DNA of 64,000 bases from Salvelinus alpinus (GCF_045679555.1 NC_092091.1:71207313-71271312), one strand, 5' to 3'; positions 48,650-61,338 are shown, counted from the stretch's first letter. A program made the numbers and translations. Notes: generated by a model from the sequence alone, not told the origin.

Positions 48650-49225
48650 AGTGACTTGAGGGGGAGCAAGAACCTGTGGAGGCATCAACAAGCAGGTAGA
48701 AGGGGGCCAGGTAGGATTGGGCCAGGTACAGTATGTCCAGGTGTCAGGCCAGGGTGTTCTTAGTCACGGTCCAAGGGGAGGGGAGACCTTGAAAAGATGA
48801 GGGTTAGTGAGAGCATGGCTAAAACCATAGTACACATCACAGTAGGGAATAATCAATGATGTTGCTGTGGACACTGGATAATCTGACACAAACACCTGTT
48901 TGACCTTGCTGTGATACTGTAGGCCTATTTATGTTACTTTTCTGAGTTAGTTCAGGTAACATTCAATGTCATGCGGTTCTGTTAACCATGACAGCCAGAT
49001 ATTGCGTCAGTTGTTTCGTTTTGACTTCTTGTTACCTGGTAAATAACCAACAGCCATGGTTAACCACAAGGAGAAAAAGGTGAGGGAACAGTCCATGTCA
49101 GCCAGGGCCATCTTTTTAAAGAAACCCCTTTTATTTTCATTTCTAGTTGAGTAAAATAAATTGTTTTGTTCTCGTCATAAAATAATCCAGAGAATAGCGG
49201 TAAACAGCTCCAGACTCGTTCAGAA
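48650..49225. repeat. Inverted repeat, left arm
   Basis: Matches the reverse complement of about 54815-55425. The best-preserved part is 48815-49000 (for example CCATAGTACACATCACAG), diverged at the ends. Confidence 0.75.
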
Positions 49226-50430
49226 ACCTGAATGTTCTATTCTCAGCAAGGCCCACCTTTTCAAAGAAAACTAATTATATCTATTTGAACAAAATATGTC
49301 GTTTTGTTTGTGATCACAAGAAAATCCTAACAATTCAGGAAAAGAGCACCACAGCCAGGCAGAAAAATCTGACTGTTCTATTATAAAGTGAGAACAAATA
49401 GTTTCTCTGATTGATATGGCTGTTACTTAGAAATAGAATGAGATGATTTTCCTGTATTAAAACGTGTCCCAGTGCAACATGTCTAGCTCTGCCCACTGGG
49501 ACATGGCTTACGGAGCGCTCTTTGAAATAAGCACCCGTCACCATTTTCCAACGGATCGAGAGATCTCACCACACCAGTTTGATGAAAACAAGCTACTACA
49601 CGCACCGCTATCGTGAAAACTAACAGCAGCAGGGTTTTTCCTGCATAGAAAAGTCTTGGGTGGGCCGCCCAAGTTTTTTTTCGGGCCGCCTATGTCCAAA
49701 AATAAGACAGAACTAAATAACATTTTACATATTATACGCATACAATAACAATGCCCAGAACAGCTACCATCTAGCCACACTACACAAACAGTACATTTCT
49801 CCTTCTCATTCAGGCATTGTGGACAAGGTGAGCAATCTAAAATACACCCTGTCTGAAACAGAATTCAAGCCTCTGCTTGTCCCCTAACCAGAATACTTCA
49901 GGGTTATCATCACCATTTTCACAAAACACAACATGTCTTAGATCGACATACAGAGGACAATAAAACACTAAATGGATTTAGTTTTCTCCAAGATCACACA
50001 GTAGACACATTGTCTCCTCTTCAGGCACTCTGTTAATCTACTCGTCTATATAGCCAGAGGAAGGGGGACGGATGTTCGTTCGGTTCAGGCAGACACAATG
50101 GTTCAGGGGCGTAGTTCTCTTTGATGAAAGTGTGCGTTCTAAGTTTAAGTTTGCACCAAACATTAACTGGCCATTGTTCCTTGTGAATCACATAGTCATT
50201 TGTTCCTGAATATATCACAAAAAAATAGATAACTTTCCGAGGGCTAGAGAATTGTTATGAGTAAGATCCCAGTCTAACACTTCAGTGACTCTGTGTTCTG
50301 GCATATTTATCAGTCTTTTCTCTCGATGTTCCATGGCACACATGGTTCCCAACCCCAGTCAGTTTGTACAGTCCAAGAAACAGAATGCTCTGTTTTGAAC
50401 ATTGCTACAGTTAGTAAGCACGTTGGATCC
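49226..50430. other. Intergenic stretch, nothing firm recognised
   Basis: Open frames here are short and carry no family motif. A G/C-rich GGGCCGCC doublet lies at about 49660-49690. Confidence 0.35.
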
Positions 50431-50431
50431 C

Positions 50432-51448
50432 TCATCCAGCAGCATAGTCCATCACTGGACACCCACAACATGTATACAGCTGAAAGTAAGCAAGATCCTT
50501 ACATATTTTCATTTTGTTTAAACACTGACCCCAAGGCTCTACCTGCAGATTCTGCCAGTGATCTAATGCCATCTTCAACGGACATGTGTTCATCCAGTGT
50601 GAAACCAAGGTAATTATAGAGCCCAGTGTAGAATAATGGGGTTGTGCCAAAACAAAGGTTGTGTCCACTTCTCTGCACGCCCTTCTTTCTGAAATGAACA
50701 ATCTGGTTCTTCTCTTGATTCATCGCTAGTGTCGATTTAGTACACCATAAAATAACAATATTCTACATATTCTGGAAGCAAGGAGAACTATGACATCAGC
50801 ATACAACAAGATGCCCAGGAATATATCCGCAATTTCAACACCAAGTTTAGCATTTTTGATTTGTAGGGCTAAATCATTAGCAGTATAGTGCAAATAAAGT
50901 GGGCGAGAGTGTGTCTCCCTGCTTTACACCGTAAAGGGGTTGGAAACAAGCCAGTCCTGAGGATACTGACCTAAATACAGGCAACTGGAGTCAGATAAAG
51001 AGCTTTGATAGCATCAAAGAATAATCCATAATTTCCTATTTTAATTTGTCTAAAAGCAAGGTCTCTATTCACCCAATAAAGAGCCTTCTGAAAATCAATA
51101 AAACAGGAAGTTTTAGTTCAGAAGTTGGTTCTCTCTCTTGAATTCTAGACAGTATAGATCAATGGAGGCTGCTGAGGGGAGGACGGCTCATAATAAGGTC
51201 TGGAACAGAGCTAATGGAATGGCATCGAACACATGGAAACCATGTGTTTGATGTATTTCATACCATTCCACTTATTCCGCTCCAACCATTATAAGCCAGT
51301 CCTCCCAAATTAATGGGCCACCAACCTCCTGTGGTATAGATATGTTCTATCCATGCTCTGGCTTTCCTAAAGGCATTCTGTTCATCACAAAGCTGGCCAG
51401 ACAGTTCTAGATAGTGAGAGAGCCTGTTATTTAGAATGCAAGAATCAG
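50432..51448 (-). mobile_element. LINE reverse-transcriptase fragment, decayed
   Basis: On the minus strand, recognisable reverse-transcriptase blocks occur in order: CDEQNAFRKARAW, YGVKQGDTLSPTLFAL, a YADD-box relative (LLYADVIVL), then YLGFTLDEHMSV. Several stops and frame changes separate them. The 5' part (endonuclease) and the 3' tail were not found. A MITE interrupts it. Confidence 0.7.
51160..51334. mobile_element. MITE inside the LINE fragment
   Basis: 175 bp beginning CAATGGAGGCTGCTGAGG and ending CCACCAACCTCCTGTGG, flanked by the 7-bp duplication TATAGAT (51153-51159, 51335-51341). Internal inverted segments around ACCATGTGTTTGATG. This family is common in salmonids. Confidence 0.7.
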
Positions 51449-51499
51449 TGGTGTAAAGTTCTTTAGTAAAAATACCTTAAAGTACTTATTAAGTACTGA

Positions 51500-51585
51500 T
51501 CTTGCTGGTGATGGCCGATGCGCTCATGGCAAAAGCCTACCTCTCACGCTCTCTCTCTTGTAAAACAATATTTGGAAATTTATAT
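51500..51585 (+). repeat. Direct repeat also at 52705-52790
   Basis: CTTGCTGGTGATGGCCGATG and the following 65 bp recur at about 52711-52795 with few differences. Part of an unrecognised interspersed repeat. Confidence 0.6.
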
Positions 51586-51926
51586 CAATTTTATTTGTAA
51601 CTTTTACTTCACTACATTCCTAAAGAAAATAATGTACTTCTCCATATATTTTCCCTGACACCCAAAAGTACTTGTTATATTTTGAATGCTTCGCAGGACA
51701 GGAACATTTTCAAATTCACGCACTTATCAAGAGAACTTCCCTGGTCATCCCTACTGCCTCTGATCTGGTGAACTCACAAAACACACATACAAAGAAATAC
51801 ATGATGAACTGCAATACTGGAGAGATGAGAGTTGCAACTCAATATTAGAAAGGTGTCCTTAATGTTTTGTACACTCAGTGTATATCATTAGGCCTACTTT
51901 AAAAAATGGTGGATATACCAATCCAG

Positions 51927-52145
51927 GGCTCCAGAGTGGCGCAACGGTCTAAAGCATTGTATCGCAGTGCTAGAGGCGTCACTACAGACCCTGGTTCGAA
52001 ATCCAGGCTGTATCACAACTGGTCGTGATTGGGAGTCCCATAGGGCGGTGCACAATTGGCCCAGCGTCCTTAGGGTGTGGCCGTGGTAGGCCGTCATTGT
52101 AAATAAGAATTTGTTCTTAACTGACTTGCCTAGTTAAATAAAAAT
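51927..52145 (+). mobile_element. HpaI-like tRNA-derived SINE
   Basis: Head CCAGAGTGGCGCAACGGTC, B-box-like GGTTCGAAATCC, tail ending CTTGCCTAGTTAAATAAA. Close to the salmonid consensus. Confidence 0.8.
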
Positions 52146-52849
52146 ATCCCCTTGAATCACTATACGGTATTTGCAGTACAATATGGGCTGTAAACTATGA
52201 CCGTTTATGGTAATACGGGTGCTTAATTTGTAAATCGGGAGGTGCCGGAACATAAAGTGAGCACTGGAGTGGGGTGACCTGGGGAGGATCTAAAGTACCG
52301 GAACGCATACAAAAAAAGTCCTTTATAATATCATTGCATTTGCTAGTGGCATAGAGCTGTAGAGTAGAGGCCCTTACACAGGCTGCAAACATGGAGAACG
52401 TTTTTAGTAGCATAATGTCCGGGAAAATGTTGGCCTTTTATAAATGCATTTCATGCATTTCTCCTTCATTTTACATGACTGAAGACTTTGGCAGAATACT
52501 TGTTAATACCACACAAATGATCGAAATGGCAGGTTACTTTACACTGAAAACTGAGAATCTGAGATCAATAAAAACGAGTTTGTGTTGAATCAATTAATAG
52601 CCCAGGCCTGTGTGTGTGGAGACACATATTGTAGGCTACAATATGAGGAGGAAATTATAGTCCTAAAAATGCTTTCCAGTGTCACTGACTCACCCAATGT
52701 TGCGCAGCTCACTTGCTGGTGATGGCCGATGCGCTCATGCCAAAAGCCTACCTCTCACGCTCTCTCTCTACTGTAAAACAATATTTGGAAGTCGATCAAA
52801 TATTTTGGTAGCCTATGTAACCGATGTAAAATGGCTAGCTAGTTAGCGG

Positions 52850-53060
52850 TGGTGCGCGCTAATAGCGTTTCAATTGGTGCCCTCACTCGCTCTGAGACCT
52901 GAAGTAGTTGTTCCCCTTGCTCTGCAAGGGCCCCAGCTTTTGTTGCGCGATGGGTAACAATGCTTCGTGGGTGACTGTTGTTGATGTGTGCAGAGGGTCC
53001 CTGGTTCGAGCCCAGGTAGGGGCGAGGAGAGGGACGGAAATTATACTGTTACATAAGTCT
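52850..53060 (+). repeat. Repeat fragment with a tRNA-like B box
   Basis: CCCTGGTTCGAGCCCAGG at about 52999-53016 is a perfect B box, preceded by GTGGGTGACTG. No cloverleaf can be drawn around it, so it is scored as a SINE-like fragment. Confidence 0.4.
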
Positions 53061-53454
53061 TCTCTTTTCAGCAGGAGCCATTTGCTTTCCAACCTGTGTT
53101 TTTCCTCGATTGTATTTGAAATATACTGAACGGCCTGTTTTGTCTGCATGCTGCTTTTTTCCACAGACATATTTGCTGCTTGTTCCCAACTGTAGGCTAT
53201 TTCTTGTTCTATTCCTTGTTACTTGCTATTCCTTATTCCTTGTTATTGGGCTACAATCCACAGCTAGGCTATAAAAAAAAAAGCTATTGATCCTCTGTTG
53301 CTAAATTATAGGCCTTCTCATGGCGTAGTAGGGTATTCTGAATTATTTAATTTATTTCTGAACAGACAGCAGCAATTCTATAACTTTAGCAAATGTATTT
53401 ACATTTATTAGGGGTGCTGCAGTTCATTCAAAACCCTTTGCGAGGCTATGATTC

Positions 53455-53658
53455 AGGGCAGCAGGTAGCCTAGTGGTGAGAGCATTGAGCCAGTAACTGA
53501 AAGGTTGCTGGATCGAATCCCTGAGCTGACAAGGTAAAAATCTGTCATGCTGCCCCTGAACAAGGCAGTTAACCCACTGTTCACCGGTAGGCTGTCATTG
53601 TAAATACTAATTTGTTCTCAGCTGACTTGCCTAGTTAAATAAAGGATAAATAAAACAT
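53455..53658 (+). mobile_element. Second type of tRNA-derived SINE
   Basis: Head GGCAGCAGGTAGCCTAGTGG, B-box-like GGATCGAATCCC, and the shared tail TTGCCTAGTTAAATAAAGG. It has a different tRNA-derived head from the two HpaI-like copies but the same 3' tail. Confidence 0.75.
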
Positions 53659-53659
53659 T

Positions 53660-54814
53660 ATATAAGGAAATAAATGTTGAATTACAACACTGGAGAGATG
53701 AGTTGCAGGCTCATCTCTATCAGGCATATGTCTATCAGAGCAGAGAGGGATCATAGAAAGCGAATATCCTAGTTATGTGAGATACTGGCGCGCTTCTCAC
53801 ACAGCCACCGCCAAGCGTTGGTCTCAAACATAGGTTACAATGGACTAAGGATGTGGCAAACCATAAACCCAGCCCGGCCCAAATCAACTCTTAGAATATT
53901 TATCCCGGGCTGAAAATCAACTTTTTTAAAATACGTTTTTGTTTGTGGCGGCAGGAGAATTAATGAAGAGGCAACTCTAATGAACTTTGATCAATTCCGA
54001 GAAAAGTTTAAATAAGTGTTCATGCCACTAAAGGTACCGGGTCTGGCCAATTAGGTTCCGGGACAACACAGTCCAAAACGGAGAGGTGCCAGGATCCGGT
54101 CCAAATTAAGCACTGGGTAATGGCGATTGAATATTGCAGATTGTACCTTTAATCGTGTTTTGTCCTCTCTCCACCCGAGCAGACAGTGGAGACTAGCAGG
54201 TTGCGTTCCCATGTGGATCAATAGACACTTCTTGAACAAGTGGAGTATAACCAAGCTATCTGCGTTGTTAGGGGTAGGCTTCCCGGGGTGCAGCCCTGAA
54301 TGTTTTTGGTCTAGCCCCGAACCGTTTGATGGTCTAATAATTGGTCGAAAATAATTCCTGCGAGAAGGGGGCTTTAGGATCATGCGGACTAAGGATGTGG
54401 CATCGCGCTTGCTGCAGAGAGTGCGAGAGAATATTGTTCTTCTGTCCAGGGTTTTTCTGGATCATAATTCAGGTGGTGGGCATGGCGGGGGCGTGGTCAT
54501 GAACGTGGCCAATTCCTGCAAATCTACACATTTTCCCATGGCGTATGCTATCTGAGTAACTCAAACATTATATCAAAATCAATGGGCCCCATGCCATAAC
54601 AAATATACTCTTGAATGCATAATTTGGATAATTTTAGATTCTCCCTTACTGTTTAGCTTTTATTTTGGTGATTGTTAGTTCTCAAAGATTATCTTATTTT
54701 AAAATATAGGTCCATTAACTTTTGAGCTCACTTTGATTTTAGTCGTTTAATTTTAAAATGAAAGTAATAATATACTGTCTCCAAACACCTAGGCCTAGGC
54801 TATTGATGGATTCA
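53660..54814. other. Intergenic stretch, no gene recognised
   Basis: GGACTAAGGATGTGGCA occurs twice (about 53841 and 54385), hinting at another dispersed repeat. Nothing else firm. Confidence 0.35.
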
Positions 54815-55425
54815 AGACAAAGTCGGTTTTCTGCCTGAGTGTGGCGATGTTTACAGCTATTTTCTGGAGTATCTTGTGACCAGAACAAAACTACTTATTT
54901 TACTCAACTAGAGATTTAATTAAATGGTATTTCTTTGAAAAGATGCGCCTGGCTGACATGAAAAATACATTAGGGGAAAGGATCCACAGATACAGAGGCT
55001 GATTATCTTTCTGCACATCTATTTATTTACAATGCTGGCTGTCATGGTTAACAAAAACGCAGGACATTGAATGTTACCTGAATTGACTCAGAAAAGTAAC
55101 ATAAATAGGCCTATAGTATCACAGCAAGGTCAAACAGGTGTTTGTGTCAGATTATCCAGTGTCCACAGCAACATCATTGATTATTCCCTACTGTGATGTG
55201 TACTATGGTTTTAGCCATGCTCTCACTACAACATATTTTCTCTTTCTCCCCTTACGGAGGCTCTTGGACCGCAACTGAGGACACCCTGGCCTGATTCCTA
55301 GACGTGCCTGGGCCAATCCCACCTGGCCCCCTTCTACCTGCCTGTTGGTGTCCTGATTCCTAGACGTGCCTGGGCCAATCCCTGCTTGTTGCTGCCTCCA
55401 CTGGTTCTTTCTCTCCCTCAAGTCA
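54815..55425. repeat. Inverted repeat, right arm
   Basis: Reverse-complement partner of 48650-49225 (for example CTGTGATGTGTACTATGG). The two arms enclose about 5.6 kb of repeat-rich sequence without a gene. Confidence 0.75.
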
Positions 55426-55524
55426 AATGAACTCCCTCATCTTTTCTCTGTCTCCTCTTCCAGAGGGCCTGAGGCTCGAGGACCGCGACTGAGGCTTGAC
55501 ACCTGGACGTGTTGTTTTGTTGTT

Positions 55525-56245
55525 CCATGATACATGGCGTAGATGTGTCTATAGTCTGGGGCGACTTTACTCTTAAGATGGCTGTTTTTACATCTGTAGG
55601 ACAATTGCTGAAATATACGATATTGCATTCGTAGGTAGGATACATTATTCGAAATTGTAGGCAAATTATTTACATGTTTTTGAGTGTGTTTGTCTGATTT
55701 TGTAGAATTCATCACCAAATGGAATCACTGCTCTACTGTGAAGTTGTCACGTACCATCCCATACCATCCCAGGTAATGACAAGAAAAATGGTTTGCAATG
55801 TATTTCAACAGTCTTTCATACTTACAAGTTCTTTCCAGTCATCTCCATGACCTTTCACTATCTTTGGGTCGTAGACACAGTCCTCCTCTTCCATGCCAAC
55901 CTCAGGTGGTACCCAGCCAGTGTCATAGCCATGCAGTGTGCCAGGTCTTCTGCTTGGGGTGGTTCTTCTCCTCTATCATAATAACCTTCCCCACATCCAC
56001 TCTGACTTGAAGTACTCTTGTCTCCCAGTAGGGGACACCAGGAGGGTTTTCAATGGCTTTTAGAACGTCCCAACTAACATAGACACCAGTTCCAAGAACA
56101 CTTTAGTCTGCACTTGGTGTGAAACCGTTGTTCTTAATCAACTCTGTTGTGGTGCCGTGGAACATCACATATTCTGTCTCAGATCTTCAGGACGTGTGTT
56201 GCTGTCTAGGAAGTTGATGTAGTATGGAGAGTTAGCCATAAGCTA
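55525..56245 (-). pseudogene. Gig2-like pseudogene
   Basis: Exon A is recognisable at about 56245-55825 (homology to MFHGT, GVYVS, TWH and YDPKR blocks), but short insertions and deletions destroy the frame in several places, including near DPKR. Only the start of an exon B (about 55600-55525, KVAPDYRH then MYHGTTKQ) remains, cut off by unrelated sequence. An ISRE-like GGAAATGAAACC persists upstream at 56783-56794 and a MITE with ends CTAGTTACC and GGTAACTAG (about 56598-56765) separates it from the first exon. Transcription may persist, but no full protein could be made. Confidence 0.78.
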
Positions 56246-57475
56246 GTAACCAAACTGCAACTGAATACACCTCTGCTGAGGTGAACAGTATTATAAGTCA
56301 ATACAATGCACAATTACACTTTGTAATATTAAATAGTCCTTTGGCTAAAACTGTTACACTAAATAGTGATATTTATACAATAACAATATGCCGAATCACT
56401 ATTGTTACAGTAATATTACAAGTGTTGTAACATTATCATGCTTAACATATAAATGTACTTTGTAAACAGGGATTGTTTGATATATCTAAGTTAAGTGTCC
56501 AATAACAAGACTTGTTTAATAAAGACTGTGTTGTTTATTATACTGTGTATGCTTAGGAAACAGTGCTTCTTACTGATCTCGCTGCTGTGCTTTCCACTAG
56601 TTACCACAAACACAAAAAATGAGCTCTTTGGTCTTCATTTAAGGTTAGGCATAAGGGTTAGCAGTGAGGTTACGGCTAGGGTTAAGGTTAGGGTTAGGTT
56701 TAAAATCACACTTTAATAAGAAATAGGCGAGGTTGACTACTTTGCGGCTGAGGTAACTAGTAACGACTCACTTCCGTGCTTAGGTTTCATTTCCAGGTTT
56801 CCACTCTCACTAGACATAGAGATGGATAGAGGGCACAATTGCCACAAATAACTATGTCTCTAGAGAGCATAGTAGTCCATCAGAATGTAGAACCATGATA
56901 CCTCTATGTAAGTGAAAAGCAACCATCCCACACAGATAGTAGAGGTAGTCTAATAAATACATAACCATGACCCTATAGTGTTAAAATGTTTAAGTAGTAT
57001 GCCACCAACCTGACATTGAAAGCTGCTGACACCTTTTGCAAACAGTAGGGACCATTCAGCTGCCACCAGCGTCAAACTGGAAGACACCTTATAAACCTAT
57101 GTCAGACACACAACATTGACTAAATATTGCCAATGTTTCTGCAGTAAAGATGCTTCAGATGAAATGAACACACTCAAACAATGGGTGACTTTTAGAGGTT
57201 TATTTGAGATTTATTACAGGAAGACAATTATTCTGAACAAGTATGATCATTGATACAAACCTTGTTTACGTCAAGTGAATATCATTGAATCGGTTTTTGA
57301 AATGTGACAAGGGTATATCAATTGCATATACAGTAGGTATATTGCCAATAATCAGTAAGCCTTTGGCAAAATATAGCTTCTTCCTATGCAATATTGAATG
57401 TGTAGCTATAGCAGCATGCTACATCCTCTTATCTCGATGAACATGAAGTGTAATTAATACTCCTTGAATACACCT

Positions 57476-58782
57476 TCAAGCCTCCACCTCCAGTGACGGG
57501 TTTAACCTGAGGATAGAGAAACAAATACAACATGTTAGAACCTGCAAGTAGTGGAGTTCATATTTCAAGTGCAAGCCTTCTAGGAAAATAAACTTCCATC
57601 TCGTGATTTGTGAGAGAAGTTCAATATTACATACTTTTTCAAGATGGCCACTTTCAGCAATGCCATGACTTTGATTCTCTTTGGGTCGTAGACACAGTTC
57701 TCCTGTTGGTTGCTCGGCACCATGTCAACACCAGGTGGAACCCAGGCAGTGTCATACCCATGTGTGTGCCAGTCGTATTGCCTGTCGTGACCCTGCACAT
57801 CAATGATCTTAACCTTGCCAACATCCACCTTCACTTTCAGAACCATCTTGTCTGAGTCATCAGCACCAATGGGGTATTTGATGGCTTTTCTGATGTCTCG
57901 ACTGACATAGACACCTGCACCAAGCATGCCATCTGTGGACGGGGTGAAGCCATGTCTCTGTATTTCTACTGCAGCCTGTTTTGATGTTCCATGGTACATC
58001 ACATAGACATGGCTGTCCTCAGGGGTGACTCCACTCTGAAGATGACGGTGTCTAGATCTGTAAGACAGGGAGACAGTTTTTGCAGAAATGTGATAAAAGT
58101 ACAACCTTCCACAGTTGCGGTATTTTAAAATTTGAGGCAAAATATCTCAAACGAATTTGTAAGCTCTCCACAAATAGACTATAAAACGATGCCATTGGAA
58201 AGCTCAAAACACAATTGACTGCTGTGAAGTTCAATTGTTCATGACAGGTAAAACCAAGAGAAAGTTAGCAGTGCTTTACAACAGTTTATTTCATACTTAC
58301 ATGTTGCTTTCTTTTACTTTCATGACCTGCATGACTTTGATTCTCTTTGGGTCGTAGACACAGTTCCCCTGTTGGTTGCTCAGCACCATACTGACCCCTG
58401 GGGGAACCCAGGCGGTGTCATATCCATGCTCAGTATGCCAGGTCTTCTGCATGAGGTGATCCTGTTGATCTATGATTTTAACCTTCCCTACATCCACTTT
58501 GACTTTTAGTACTCTTCTCTTATTGTTGGAAACACCAAGGGGGTATTCAATTGCTTTCCCTATGTCTCGACTGACATACACACCAGGCCCAAGTTCTTCT
58601 CTTGATGGTGTGAAACCATTCTTCTTTATCAACTCTGTAGCCTCTTTTGTGGTGCCGTGGAACATCACATATTCTTTGTGATCCTCTGGATGCTCATTGG
58701 TCTCAAGAATGTTTTCTAAGTAGTATGGTGAATTTGTTTTGTTTTTCTGCTTGGTGTACCCCTTCAAAGCCATAGTAATCAA
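57476..58782 (-). CDS. gig2: Gig2-like gene 2, two PARP-like domains
   Basis: Coding exons: A 58782-58301 (start MITMALKGYTKQ), B 58057-57635, C 57506-57476, giving 311 residues. Both junctions are phase 2. Exon A has MFHGTTKEA and a variant loop ELGPGVYVSRDIGKA; exon B has MYHGTSKQ and GAGVYVSRDIRKA. Exon B uses donor GTATGT. Exon C adds LNPSLEVEA. Two AATAAA signals (minus strand) lie near 57200-57215. Predicted interferon-induced cytosolic factor like gene 1; ADP-ribosyl transfer is not assured because the third PARP catalytic residue could not be placed. Confidence 0.84.
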
Positions 58783-59045
58783 TCTGCAGCTCTATAACCC
58801 TCTGACAAATGAGCTGTAATCCCCCAAACTATTTTTAAGGGCTAGTTACCGTTAAAACCGTTAAAGCAAATTGTAATATTTAAATAACTATTCAACGTAT
58901 CCAGAATCAATGTTACAATAGTATTAGAATAGCATTATAACATTCTCAAGTAAAGACTGGTAAACAAAACAGTATTTGACTTATATCAAGTGTTCAATAA
59001 TAAGACAGCTAACTTGTCTAGTGTTTCAAATAACATTATTCTCAC

Positions 59046-59116
59046 CCGTTATACTAACAGACGAATGCAAGATTATACCGTATGTGAGGGTTTCCTTCCA
59101 CTCAAGTTTCATTTCC
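59046..59116 (-). promoter_or_regulatory. Gig2 gene 2 promoter with ISRE and 5' UTR exon end
   Basis: Read on the minus strand, GGAAATGAAACT at 59105-59116 matches the ISRE core GAAANNGAAA. The first exon ends at 59046 with donor GTGAG. The coding exon begins at about 58813 after acceptor TTACAG. Confidence 0.68.
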
Positions 59117-59305
59117 TGGTTCTTGAGAAAAACGTTAGGTTTTCTGTTTCTTTGTAAGTAAAAACCACGCCCACTCACATTCGAATCTAGTCTAATGGGT
59201 ACATGATTATAAACATATCTGTAACGTCATGCCGTATTAAGACCTCTGGAGCGTTTTAAAATTGCAATGCGGACACCTTTGACAAATACATTGACGTTTT
59301 TAGTC

Positions 59306-59513
59306 TTTATACCGTACCAGTCAAAAGTTTGGACACACCTACTCATTCAAGGGTTTTTCTTTATTTTTACTATTTTCTACATTGTAAAAAAGTAGCGAAG
59401 ACATCAAAACTATTAAATAACACACGGAATCATGTAGTAACCAAATAAGTGTTAAACAAATCAAAATATATGTTATATTTGAGATTCTTCAAAGTAGCCA
59501 CCGTTTGCCTTGT
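59306..59513. mobile_element. Tc1-like end fragment
   Basis: CCAGTCAAAAGTTTGGACAC at the left edge is the common salmonid Tc1-like terminus. The interior ends at CAAAGTAGCCACCGTTTGCC. No transposase remains. Confidence 0.7.
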
Positions 59514-59719
59514 ATATAGACTAGGATCAGAATCGGTAATGTTTTGTCAATCTAAACAGTGATCACACAACTGCTGTCTGCGACTAACAGGAAGACACCG
59601 TTGATACGTCTATGGAAGACACAACATTGACCAATATTATCAATATATTTCTGCACCACAGATGCTGTAGATTAATAAAACCTGATTGGATTTTGTGGAG
59701 GTAAAACACTCAAACAGTA

Positions 59720-59940
59720 TCGGGAACTTCTAGTTTATTTGAAATGTATTATAGGAAGAAAACCCTTCTTTAAACAACGTATGATCATTGATACACATTC
59801 ATTATCAAGTAAATATGATTGATTATATTTCTAAAATATATGATGAGGTTATATGATTGATTGCACAGCCTATCCTCAGCCTATTGTGAGTCTATTTAGC
59901 TCCTTCTTACTGTGGACTGTAGACTGACACAGGTGTGGTC
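59720..59940 (-). pseudogene. Gig2 3'-end relic
   Basis: Matches the 3' UTR of Gig2 gene 1 at about 39130-39330 (for example AACAACGTATGATCATTGATAC against the gene 1 copy). No coding exon accompanies it, so it is the remains of another deleted copy in minus orientation. Confidence 0.65.
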
Positions 59941-59989
59941 CCTGAGTTAATTCATCACTTAACATTCCATTATGCTTAGGGTCATGTAC

Positions 59990-60412
59990 AGTATAAAAAT
60001 ACTGGGCAGGCCATTATTTTGGCTACCATGGCGATGCCCCCATAGGATGATAATGCCCCCATCCACAGGGCACGAGTGGTGACGTAATGGTTTGATGAGC
60101 ATGAAAACGATGTAAACTATATGCCCTGGCCGTCTCAGCCACCAGATCTCAAAACAATGAAACACTTATGGGAGATTCTGGAGCAAGGCCTGAGACAGTG
60201 TTTTCCTCCGCCATCAACAAAACACCAAATGATGGAATTTCTCATGTAAGAATGGTGTTGCATCCCTCCAGTAGAATTCCAGACACTTGTAGAATCTATG
60301 CCAAGATGCATTGAAGCTGTTCTGGATCGTGGTGCCCAACACCTTATTAAAACACTTTATGTTGGGGTTTCCTTTATTTTGGCACTTACCTCTACAATAC
60401 TGCACTTAAATA
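59990..60412 (+). mobile_element. Tc1-like transposase C-terminal relic
   Basis: The frame reads WPSQPPDLKTMKHLWEILEQ-like sequence and later VGVSFILAL, typical of the DDE transposase end and terminal repeat, with one frame break near 60245. The 5' part is missing. Confidence 0.65.
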
Positions 60413-60822
60413 TATAATGCACCTTAAAATAATGTATCTACTGGACAAATGTATAATATTAGTCAATAGATGTCTTCTATAGACTAATAGTATCTTCAAT
60501 TTAGTCGCAAATAACAGCTGTGTACTCACTGTTCAGATTGACTCAACAACTGATCTTAGTCTGATGTATAAACACGACAGACATCAATTTACTGGTCAAA
60601 GGTGTCAGCATTGCAATTTCAAAATGCTCCAGACATCTTCCAATAATAAGATGTATCATACATGTTTATGTACCCATTAGATTAGGCTTCTTTCTCATCT
60701 GAGTTGGTGTGGTTGCTTTTCACTAGCAAAGAGATATCCTGGTCATAAATATGGATGGACTTTGCTCTCTCTCTCGAATTAGAATTTGAGAGAGAGAGGG
60801 AGGGGGAGAGAGAGGAAACACA

Positions 60823-60901
60823 GGAGAAACGAGACCTAAAATCTGTCATATAATCCTGAATTAGTCTGACTGGTTGGTTGAATCTGATTCCACAGTAGCA
60901 G
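60823..60901 (+). promoter_or_regulatory. Gig2 gene 3 promoter with degenerate ISRE and 5' UTR exon
   Basis: GGAGAAACGAGACC (60823-60836) aligns with the ISRE of gene 1 but has GAGAC where the core needs GAAAC. The non-coding exon ends at 60901 with donor GTAAGG, like its paralogues. Confidence 0.5.
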
Positions 60902-61338
60902 GTAAGGATGACCAAATTATAATTTGACTTTTTAGAAACTTGCTTATTTGCTACTTCACGTATGTTAAACATCGCATTGAAAAATTTAAATCACAAGCCA
61001 GAGGACATAATCCAATATATAGTATTTTCTATAAAAGTGAATGATACAATAGAGATTATCTGAATTATAATGTATTTATAACATTACAAACAAGTTTCAA
61101 GTGCTTGTAACATACCAAGTATATTGTGCACTATTGACGTATTATTAATGTGAGCCAAAGAAATTTACTAAGGCAACACAGTAGTTGGCAATAGCATGTG
61201 ACATTTCTGAATTAGTAGCCTGGATAAAGTCTATTTGTGGTTGACATGTTGCCCTTTTTAATTAATATTTAATTGGCAAGTATTACAATGTGCAGGCGAA
61301 GTCCTCTTTTATTACATTTCAGGTTACTTCCACATGTA

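Noticed and set aside
52985-53030. Possible tRNA gene with perfect B box
   Set aside because: No acceptor stem or A box at the right distance; it fits a SINE-like fragment.
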